Shown here piece by piece: positions 14,283-19,408 of a DNA stretch of 19,408 nucleotides (positions are counted from its first letter, which is position 1; each line of letters starts with the position of its first letter). The translations under genes were made by a program, and so were the position numbers. This DNA is from an uncultured Rivibacter sp. Its GTDB lineage: Bacteria > Pseudomonadota > Gammaproteobacteria > Burkholderiales > Burkholderiaceae. The stretch covers positions 1 through 19,408 of the forward strand of contig CAMLNA010000081.1 in assembly GCA_946481025.1 (NCBI GenBank). The letters are read 5' to 3'. The notes below the pieces were generated by a model that had not been told where the DNA came from, did no database searches, and saw only the letters and a program-made list of their open reading frames with translations.

Positions 14283-15718
14283 GGGGCCGGATTCTCGCCG
14301 TCTTGCGCGGGTCGCGGGCTCATGCGCCAGGCTGCCACGATGGCCACTGCGGTCACCAGCGCCACCAGCGCGAAGGTCTCGTGGAAGGCGCGCGTGGCAT
14401 GGCCTGCGTGCACCTGCAGCCGCCACTCGAGCACGATGCCCGTGGCGCTCACGCCCACCGCGCCGCCGAGCTGGCGCACGAAGCTGATGGTGCTCGAGCC
14501 TTGCGAGATGAGCCCTTGCGGCAGCCCGCGCATCGCGCCCAGGTTGAGCGAGGGCAGGATGAGCCCGAGCCCGATGCGACCGACCACGGCCCAGACCGTG
14601 ATGAGCGCCAGCGCCGTGCCGGGCCCCACGCCCACCATGAGCAGGAAGGACAGCGCCAGCAGCGCAAGGCCTGCACTCACCTGCCGGTTCACCGCCCAGC
14701 GGTCGGCCAGCCGCCCGGCGACCGGAATGGTGGCCGCCAGCACCAGCCCGGCCGGCAGCAGCACCGCTCCGGCCTGGGACGGCGGCAGCGACAGGCCGAT
14801 CTGCATGAACACCGGCACGAGGTAGGTCGAGCCGAACAGCGCCATGCCGTAGATGAACGCCACCCAGCTGCCCATCGCGAAGGGGCGGTGGCCGAACAGC
14901 GCCAGCTGCACCAGCGGATGCGGCGCGCGCCGCTGGTGCCACAGGAAGCCGAGCAGCGAGGCCGCCGCCACCGCCAGCAGCACCAGGCCGGTGAGCGGCG
15001 TGCGGCCGTGCAGCTCGACCAGGCCGTTGAGCAGCGCGAGGATCGCCAGCGAGACGAGCACGAAGCCGGGCACGTCCAGCGGCGGCGTGTCCCGGCCGGC
15101 CGGCTGGTCGCCGGGCCCGGTGGTGGCGAGGTAGCGGCGCGCCAGCAGGAAGGCGACGATGCAGAACGGCACCACCACGAAGAAGATCGAACGCCAGCCG
15201 AACCATTCGACGAGCACCCCGCCGATGCTGGGGCCCAGCGCCGGCGCGAGCACGACGCCGAAGCCGAAGATCCCCATCGCGCGGCCCTGCTCGTGCGGCT
15301 GGAAGGCCCGCATGATGATGATCCCCGGTATGGGCTGCAGCACGCCCGCGGCCAGCCCTTCTGCCACGCGCATGGCCAGCACCAGCTCGTAGATGTTCGA
15401 CAGGCCGCCCGCCATGCCGCCGGCCATGAGCAGCAGCACCGCACCGCGATAGGTCCGCCGGTAGCCGAAGCGCGCGAGCAGCCAGGGGGTGAGCAGCATG
15501 GCCAGCGTCATGGCCGCCATGAAGCCGGCCGACAGCCACTGCGCCCTTTCCTGCCCCAGCGTGAAATGGCGGCTCATGTCGGGCACGGCCACGTTGACGA
15601 TGGTCGAAGCCATGATCGACGCCATGGTGCCCAGCATCACGGTGAGCAGCACCCGCCAGCGGTAGCGCTCGCCGAAGCGCTGCCGCAGTTCGGCGATGGT
15701 TTCGATCGGCTGCGGCAT
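14279..15718 (-). CDS. MFS transporter, DHA2 (EmrB/QacA-like) drug exporter
   Basis: Inner-membrane protein of 479 aa with about 14 hydrophobic segments. MLGTMASIMASTIVNVAVPD (first segment; the family motif with VNVAxP), LTPWLLARFGYRRTY (motif A-like loop) and the FGFGVVLAPALGPSIGG stretch (motif C, antiporter signature) point to proton-driven export by the DHA2 family. No membrane-fusion protein gene is adjacent. The chosen ATG at 15718 precedes the cytosolic N-terminus PQPIETIAELRQRF; the frame stays open upstream only as a shadow of the anti-sigma gene. It starts 14 nt after the anti-sigma stop and its stop overlaps the flavoprotein start (ATGA), which suggests one transcript. The exported compound is unknown, perhaps a product or substrate of the flavoprotein. 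Confidence 0.92.
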   Translation of the reverse strand: MPQPIETIAELRQRFGERYRWRVLLTVMLGTMASIMASTIVNVAVPDMSRHFTLGQERAQWLSAGFMAAMTLAMLLTPWLLARFGYRRTYRGAVLLLMAGGMAGGLSNIYELVLAMRVAEGLAAGVLQPIPGIIIMRAFQPHEQGRAMGIFGFGVVLAPALGPSIGGVLVEWFGWRSIFFVVVPFCIVAFLLARRYLATTGPGDQPAGRDTPPLDVPGFVLVSLAILALLNGLVELHGRTPLTGLVLLAVAAASLLGFLWHQRRAPHPLVQLALFGHRPFAMGSWVAFIYGMALFGSTYLVPVFMQIGLSLPPSQAGAVLLPAGLVLAATIPVAGRLADRWAVNRQVSAGLALLALSFLLMVGVGPGTALALITVWAVVGRIGLGLILPSLNLGAMRGLPQGLISQGSSTISFVRQLGGAVGVSATGIVLEWRLQVHAGHATRAFHETFALVALVTAVAIVAAWRMSPRPAQDGENPAP

Positions 15719-15732
15719 GGGCGGCGCAGGCC

Positions 15733-16515
15733 TCAGCGTGCGCGCTGCCAGCCGCGTTGCACGGCGTCGCGTTCGCCCGCCGCGTCGAGCGGCGCCCCGT
15801 CGATCTGCTCGTCGATCGCGCGCAGCACCGCAGGCGGCGTGGTGGTGCTGGCGGCTTGCCGGTACGCGCCCTGCGCCGCCCCTTCGGCGGCGGGCGGCTG
15901 CACCAGCAGCGGCAGCTGCCAGTCGCCGCCGGTGCCGGGCTTGCAGGCCAGGCCCGCCGGGCCGGCGGCGAGCGTGAAGCTGCGGCAATAGTCGCCCGTG
16001 CGGGCCACGAAGCTCACGCCGACGCGCACACGTGCATCGCCGGGCTGCTGGCTGGCCAGCTGGCTGGTCAGGGCCTGCGCGAGCTCGGCCCGTGCCACCA
16101 GGCGGCCGTCTTCGGCGCGGGCCCACAGGGCGTCGGAAGGCGGGGCGAACTGGCTGCGGCCCAGCCACACGCCCAGCATCAGGCTGGCGGCCAGCATGCC
16201 CCACCGGGCCCAGCGGTTGTCGAGGCTCGCCGCGCGGCGGCGCGGCGGCGGCGAGATGGGCACCACGTTGTCGGGTGCCTTGGCCGCCGCGTCGCCGTGC
16301 AGCGCGGCATGCAGTCGCCCGGGTACCGGTTCGTCGAGCACCGGATCGAACGCGCCGCGCAGCAGGCCCCTCAAGGCACGCTGGTGCGCCACACGGGCCG
16401 CCAGCTCCGCGTCGGCCGACATCGCCGCCTCGAGCTCGCGGCTGGCGGCGGCATCGAGTTCATGGTCCACGTAGGCCATGAGGGTTTCGTCGGTGTAGCG
16501 AGGCGGTGTGTTCAT
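15733..16515 (-). CDS. Membrane anti-sigma factor
   Basis: Protein of 260 aa. The N-terminal cytoplasmic helix bundle begins TDETLMAYVDHELDAA (8-23), the typical start of an anti-sigma domain, but the zinc-binding H-x3-C-x2-C of ZAS proteins is absent. A single membrane helix follows at about 104-119 (WGMLAASLMLGVWLG), then a periplasmic domain of about 140 residues containing only two cysteines, C177 and C191, which could form a disulfide sensor. It would hold the ECF sigma factor at the membrane until an envelope signal releases it. Its ATG overlaps the sigma stop (ATGA), the usual sigma/anti-sigma arrangement. The MFS gene follows after 14 nt. Confidence 0.88.
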   Translation of the reverse strand: MNTPPRYTDETLMAYVDHELDAAASRELEAAMSADAELAARVAHQRALRGLLRGAFDPVLDEPVPGRLHAALHGDAAAKAPDNVVPISPPPRRRAASLDNRWARWGMLAASLMLGVWLGRSQFAPPSDALWARAEDGRLVARAELAQALTSQLASQQPGDARVRVGVSFVARTGDYCRSFTLAAGPAGLACKPGTGGDWQLPLLVQPPAAEGAAQGAYRQAASTTTPPAVLRAIDEQIDGAPLDAAGERDAVQRGWQRAR

Positions 16516-17012
16516 CGCGCAGTACCTCCAAGCAGCGCGGCCTGCAGCGCCTCGCGGGCACGCGCCAGGCGGCTGGTCAGGGTGCCGATCGGTATGTCGA
16601 GCACCTCGGCCGCCTCCTTGTACGGCAGCCCTTCGACCAGTACCAGGCCGACCACCAGCCGCTGGTCGTCGTTGAGTGTGGCCATCGCCTGTTGCACCGC
16701 CATCATGTCCGTCCGTCGCTCCATCACCGCATCGCCGACGTGTTCGCCGGCTTCTTCAGGCGCGAACAGCTCGTCGCGCCGGGCCCGTGCCCGCACCTCG
16801 TCGATCCAGGCGTTTTTCATGATCCTGAACACCCAGCTGTCCAGCCGGGTACCCGGCTGCCACTGGTCGCAGCGCACGAGCGCGCGTTCCACCGCCAGCT
16901 GCACCAGGTCGTCGGCGTCTTCGCGGTGGCGCGTGATCGCGCGCGCGAAGCGCCGCAGCCGCGGCAGCAGGCCGGCGAGTTGTTCACGTACCAGCTCGCT
17001 CGATGCGCTCAT
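16512..17012 (-). CDS. ECF-type RNA polymerase sigma factor
   Basis: Protein of 166 aa, normal ECF length. Region 2 spans about residues 10-77 (LLPRLRRFARAITRHREDADDLVQ with the conserved DADDLVQ core, then LDSWVFRIMKNAWIDEVR), and region 4 about 108-158 (LNDDQRLVVGLVLVEGLPYKEAAEVL then IPIGTLTSRLARARE, a helix-turn-helix). It should direct RNA polymerase to GGAA/CGTT-type promoters, and three such sites are found in this neighbourhood, including one in front of this gene. The open frame allows a start at 17054, but that would place the -10 element inside the coding region. The ATG at 17012 gives a normal N-terminus; it has no ribosome-binding site and would leave a leader of only about 8 nt. 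Confidence 0.92.
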   Translation of the reverse strand: MSASSELVREQLAGLLPRLRRFARAITRHREDADDLVQLAVERALVRCDQWQPGTRLDSWVFRIMKNAWIDEVRARARRDELFAPEEAGEHVGDAVMERRTDMMAVQQAMATLNDDQRLVVGLVLVEGLPYKEAAEVLDIPIGTLTSRLARAREALQAALLGGTAR

Positions 17013-17026
17013 GTCATATTGGACAA

Positions 17027-17052
17027 AACGTCGGAGCGGCGGATTTTCTTCC
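17027..17052 (-). promoter_or_regulatory. ECF-type promoter of the sigma/anti-sigma operon
   Basis: On the minus strand GGAAG (17052-17048) is followed after exactly 17 bp by CGTT (17030-17027). This is the general ECF promoter form (GGAAC-N16/17-CGTT in well-studied groups). Its -35 part, GGAAGAAAATCC, is the reverse complement of the -35 part of the divergent protease promoter. Predicted transcription start is near 17020, implying autoregulation. Confidence 0.65.
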
Positions 17053-17066
17053 ATGCCCCGGACGTT
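17041..17066 (+). promoter_or_regulatory. ECF-type promoter of the S8 protease gene
   Basis: GGATT (17041-17045) is followed after 17 bp by CGTT (17063-17066), and the -10 context CGTTGTTGCT is identical to that of the Gly-rich gene promoter. The fourth -35 base is T instead of A. It mirrors the sigma promoter exactly around 17046/17047. The predicted start near 17073 leaves a leader of about 40 nt. Confidence 0.6.
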
Positions 17067-17077
17067 GTTGCTGTTGT

Positions 17078-17095
17078 CGGCAGGGTCATCTGCCG
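17078..17095 (+). other. Small inverted repeat in the S8 protease leader
   Basis: CGGCAG (17078-17083) and CTGCCG (17090-17095) pair perfectly around a 6-nt loop GGTCAT. It lies between the predicted transcription start and the ATG at 17114. It could be an mRNA hairpin or an operator; no Shine-Dalgarno sequence is visible between it and the ATG. Confidence 0.3.
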
Positions 17096-17113
17096 GCGCG
17101 TTGACCGACCTGC

Positions 17114-18457
17114 ATGAAAAGAACCTTCGCTGTCCTCGCCTGCACGCTGGCGCTGCCCGCGCTGGCGCAGCTGCGCCTGCCGCAAGTTCCGCAATTGCCG
17201 AGCCTGCCCTCGGTGCCGGTCGACCGGGTGGACCGCGGCCTCAACCAGCTGTCGTCGCAGCGTGTCGACCTGCGGGAGCTGCGCCAGCGCACCGTGGCCG
17301 ACCTGCTGCGCCGCGCGCCGGACCGGCTGGAGCGCGACCCCGCCGGCGAGCTGGCGGTGCGCAGCGAGGTGGTGGCGGTGTCGCCCACGCCTGCGGCGCT
17401 GGCGGCGGCCCAGGCGGCCGGCTTCGTGGTGGCCCGCGAGCAGGTGCTCGAAGGCCTGGGCGAACGCGTGGTGGTGCTGCGCGCGCCGCCCGGGCTCGAC
17501 ACCGGCGCCGCGCTGCAGCGGCTGCGCACGCTCGATCCGCAAGGCCAGTACGACCGCAACCACGTCTACACCCGCAGCGGCACGGCGGTGGCCGACAACA
17601 AGGCCGTGACGCCCGCCATGCCGGCCACGCCGGTGCCGGCTGCCGCAGCCGAGCCGGTGCTGCGCGTCGGCCTGGTCGACGGCGGCTTGGACCGCGGCCA
17701 TCCGTCGCTGCGCGGCGCCGCGCAGCGAGTCCACGGCTGCGGCGACAAGCCGGTGCCCAGCGCGCACGGCACGGCCGTGGCCTCGCTGCTGGTGGGGCGG
17801 GAAGGCCGGTTCAGCGGGGCCGCGCCCGGCGCCATGCTGTTTGCAGCCGACGTGTACTGCGGCGAAGCCACCGGCGGGGCGGCCGATGCGGTCGCGCAGG
17901 CGCTGGCCTGGATGGCGCGCGAACGCGTGCCGGTGGTCAACATGAGCCTGGTGGGGCCGCCCAACCGCCTGCTCGAGCGCGTGGTGTCGGCCCTGCTGGC
18001 CCGGGGGCACCTGGTGGTGGCCGCGGTGGGCAACGACGGCCCGGCGGCGCCGCCGCTGTATCCGGCGGCCTATCCCGGCGTGGTCGCCGTCACGGGCGTG
18101 GATGCACGCCGGCGCGTGCTGCCCGAAGCCGGCCAGGGGCCCCACGTGGCGTTTGCCGCGCCGGGCGCCGAGGTGGCGGTGGCGGCCGTCGACGACGCCG
18201 GCTATGTCGCAGCCCGCGGCACCTCGTTCGCCGCACCGCTGGTGGCGGGGCTGCTGGCAGTGCAACTGCAGCGGCCCGACCCCGCGTTGGCCGAACGCGC
18301 TGTCCATGAGCTCGCCGCCGTCGCCTCCGACCTGGGGGCCGGCGGGCGCGACAAGGTGTTCGGCCATGGCCTGGTCGGCCAGACCTTGCGCACCGACCCG
18401 GCCCGGCTGGCCCGCGCCGACGACGCTGCCGCACAGCGTTTGATGCAGGGGCAGTGA
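17114..18457 (+). CDS. Secreted subtilisin-like (S8) serine protease
   Basis: Protein of 447 aa with a signal peptide (MKRTFAVLACTLALPALAQ, cleavage near 18/19). A proline-rich segment (PQVPQLPSLPSVP) and a region of about 150 residues come next, possibly a propeptide or inhibitor-like domain. The S8 domain starts near residue 180 with catalytic D189 (GLVDGG; most subtilases have D-[ST]-G), H218 (AHGTAVAS), the oxyanion N307 (AAVGNDGP) and S371 (GTSFAAPLVAG), so all catalytic residues are present. It should cleave proteins outside the cytoplasm. It is divergent from the ECF sigma gene and shares its mirrored promoter, suggesting sigma-controlled expression. The ATG at 17114 is set by the signal peptide; no ribosome-binding site is evident. 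Confidence 0.92.
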   Translation: MKRTFAVLACTLALPALAQLRLPQVPQLPSLPSVPVDRVDRGLNQLSSQRVDLRELRQRTVADLLRRAPDRLERDPAGELAVRSEVVAVSPTPAALAAAQAAGFVVAREQVLEGLGERVVVLRAPPGLDTGAALQRLRTLDPQGQYDRNHVYTRSGTAVADNKAVTPAMPATPVPAAAAEPVLRVGLVDGGLDRGHPSLRGAAQRVHGCGDKPVPSAHGTAVASLLVGREGRFSGAAPGAMLFAADVYCGEATGGAADAVAQALAWMARERVPVVNMSLVGPPNRLLERVVSALLARGHLVVAAVGNDGPAAPPLYPAAYPGVVAVTGVDARRRVLPEAGQGPHVAFAAPGAEVAVAAVDDAGYVAARGTSFAAPLVAGLLAVQLQRPDPALAERAVHELAAVASDLGAGGRDKVFGHGLVGQTLRTDPARLARADDAAAQRLMQGQ

Positions 18458-18499
18458 GTCCTTCTGTTACATCCGCTTGCGCCTTCGCCGGCCGTGGCG

Positions 18500-18525
18500 G
18501 GAAGAAAACCTCCAGTCCTGTCGTT
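18500..18525 (+). promoter_or_regulatory. ECF-type promoter of the Gly/Ala-rich protein gene
   Basis: GGAAG (18500-18504) is followed after exactly 17 bp by CGTT (18522-18525). The -35 context GGAAGAAAA is identical over nine bases to the sigma gene promoter, and the -10 context CGTTGTTGCT is identical over ten bases to the protease promoter. The predicted start near 18532 leaves a leader of about 80 nt. This is the strongest of the three sites because it shares one half with each of the others. Confidence 0.7.
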
Positions 18526-18611
18526 GTTGCTCATGAGGCCGCAGTTCGTGGCTCTGCAGCGCCCGCGAGGCGCGCAGTGAACGCGGCACAACACTGAGAC
18601 AGGAGCTCGTC

Positions 18612-19217
18612 ATGAAGAAGCGCAATCACTGGTTCGTCACCCTGGGCCTGGCCGCCACCCTCGCGGCCGCGTTGCCGGCACACGCCCTCGGCGTGGGCGG
18701 GGGCCTGGGCGGTGGTTTGGGAGGCGGCCTCGGCGGCGGCTTCAGCGGTGGCGGCCAGGGCGCGGGCGGGGCCGGTGCAGCCGGTGGTGTCGGCGGCGGC
18801 CTCTCCGGCGGCTTGAACGCGGGCGGCTCGCGCGGCGGCGTCGCCGTGGGCGTGGACGGCGCGGCACAAGGCGCCGCCCACGGCACCCTGCGCGGCGAGC
18901 GTGCCGAACGCGGCATCGAAAAGGCGGCGCAGAAGGCCGACAACGCCGCGCAGCGCGCGGCCACCACGGTGAAGAGCGGCCGCGATGCCGCCGTGCAGCA
19001 GGGCGCCGAAGCGGCGGCGACCGGCCGCGCCGGCGCGCAGGCCGGCGTGGGCGCGGCCCGCGATGCCGCAGAGCGCGGCCGCAATGCCAGCGTGGAAGCC
19101 GGTGGCGCCGGCAGCGTGGCGGCCGAGGCCGGCCTCGGCACTCAGCGCGGTTCGGCCAGTGCCGGCGTGGGCGCCGAAGGTGCTGCCCAGGGTTCGGTGC
19201 GCGGCGAGCGCAAGTAA
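18612..19217 (+). CDS. Secreted Gly/Ala-rich low-complexity protein
   Basis: Protein of 201 aa, family not recognised. A signal peptide ends at AHA (24-26). Residues 27-80 are almost pure glycine with repeats of GGGL/GGGF, like cell-surface or matrix proteins. A central Ala/Lys/Arg/Gln-rich part (about 97-160) looks helical and amphipathic, resembling LEA- or stress-type repeats. The segment DGAAQGAAHGTLRGERAE (82-99) recurs near the C-terminus as EGAAQGSVRGERK (189-201), so the protein is built from a duplicated element. Mature cysteines are absent. The start is firm: AGGAG lies 6 nt before the ATG. An ECF-type promoter precedes it and a strong terminator follows, so it is its own transcription unit. 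It may be a target or partner of the neighbouring S8 protease (inference). Confidence 0.75.
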   Translation: MKKRNHWFVTLGLAATLAAALPAHALGVGGGLGGGLGGGLGGGFSGGGQGAGGAGAAGGVGGGLSGGLNAGGSRGGVAVGVDGAAQGAAHGTLRGERAERGIEKAAQKADNAAQRAATTVKSGRDAAVQQGAEAAATGRAGAQAGVGAARDAAERGRNASVEAGGAGSVAAEAGLGTQRGSASAGVGAEGAAQGSVRGERK

Positions 19218-19234
19218 GGTCGGAAGAAGCCAGC

Positions 19235-19275
19235 GGCCTGCGGCGGAAACTTGCTCTCTCCAGCCGCCGCAGGCC
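19235..19275 (+). other. Perfect 12-bp inverted repeat after the Gly/Ala-rich gene
   Basis: GGCCTGCGGCGG (19235-19246) pairs perfectly with CCGCCGCAGGCC (19264-19275) around a 17-nt loop. It begins 17 nt after the stop codon and lies just before the intrinsic terminator. There is no T-run, so it may protect the mRNA 3' end or act as a first, weaker terminator. Confidence 0.6.
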
Positions 19276-19290
19276 CGTTTGGCCCATGAG

Positions 19291-19321
19291 AAACGGCGCC
19301 CTCGGGCGCCGTTTGTTTTTT
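19291..19321 (+). terminator. Intrinsic terminator, Gly/Ala-rich gene; possibly also used by glcB
   Basis: AAACGGCGCC (19291-19300) and GGCGCCGTTT (19305-19314) form a 10-bp stem with a CTCG tetraloop, followed by GTTTTTT. It lies between two convergent genes. On the minus strand the stem is followed by only three T, so it may work in both directions but is best rightward. Its core matches the terminator at 8644-8670. Confidence 0.92.
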
Positions 19322-19340
19322 GAGCGGGCGGGTCAGCCGC

Positions 19341-19408
19341 TCAGGCCTGGCCGGCCTTCACCTTCAGGCGCCAGGCATGCAGCAGCGGCTCGGTGTAGCC
19401 GCTGGGCT
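19341..19408 (-). CDS. glcB: Malate synthase G, C-terminal fragment
   Basis: Only the last 22 codons are in the window. On the minus strand they read PSGYTEPLLHAWRLKVKAGQ then A and a TGA stop (19343-19341). This closely matches the known C-terminus of Escherichia coli malate synthase G, which has NGYTEPLLHAWRL near its end (recalled from knowledge of the protein). Malate synthase G condenses glyoxylate and acetyl-CoA to malate in the glyoxylate cycle. The gene converges on the Gly/Ala-rich gene with the terminator between them. Confidence 0.85.
   Translation of the reverse strand, partial: PSGYTEPLLHAWRLKVKAGQA

Noticed and set aside
15757..18309. Open frame of 850 codons on the plus strand
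   Set aside because: It runs antisense to the sigma and anti-sigma genes and out of frame through the protease gene; composition is shadow-like.
1..19408. tRNA, rRNA, CRISPR or insertion sequence
   Set aside because: No cloverleaf-like sequences, regularly spaced repeats, transposase genes or terminal inverted repeats were seen by reading both strands.

Overview
This is about 19.4 kb of a very GC-rich bacterial chromosome. Gene content and codon use fit a betaproteobacterium of the order Burkholderiales (Rubrivivax/Rhizobacter/Piscinibacter-like); this placement is inference from protein style, not from a marker gene. Genes are tightly packed, several neighbours overlap by ATGA start/stop junctions, and no mobile element, CRISPR array, tRNA or rRNA gene was seen. 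Both edges cut genes: an Asp/Glu/hydantoin racemase at the left and the last codons of malate synthase G (glcB) at the right.

Left part (1-5.3 kb, all on the minus strand): the racemase follows an NCS1 nucleobase/hydantoin/allantoin permease, and this pair sits behind a promoter buried in a 28-bp near-perfect palindrome. Next is a two-gene molybdenum hydroxylase operon (a [2Fe-2S] subunit and a Tat-exported molybdopterin subunit) closed by a clear intrinsic terminator, then an exported histidine-phosphatase-fold protein whose catalytic arginines are missing.

Middle part (5.4-13 kb): a FrnE-type DsbA-family thioredoxin-fold protein and a DUF4148 exported protein (plus strand); then on the minus strand an M14 zinc carboxypeptidase, a DUF4382 lipoprotein with its own UUCG-loop terminator, a LytTR response regulator, and a YafJ-type class II glutamine amidotransferase. 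The amidotransferase is divergent from a zinc-ribbon HEXXH metallopeptidase on the plus strand.

Right part (13-19.2 kb): the most interesting region. An ECF sigma factor and its membrane anti-sigma factor overlap by ATGA. The anti-sigma gene is followed after 14 nt by a DHA2-type MFS exporter, which overlaps by ATGA a geranylgeranyl-reductase-like flavoprotein. Divergent from sigma is a secreted subtilisin-like (S8) protease, followed by a secreted Gly/Ala-rich repeat protein. Three matches to an ECF-type promoter of the form GGA(A/T)-N-N17-CGTT lie upstream of sigma, the protease and the Gly-rich gene. The sigma and protease promoters form an exact mirror image around one shared 12-bp -35 element. 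This looks like a self-regulated ECF regulon that links envelope sensing to a secreted protease and a low-complexity secreted protein, and possibly to an exporter and a flavoprotein.
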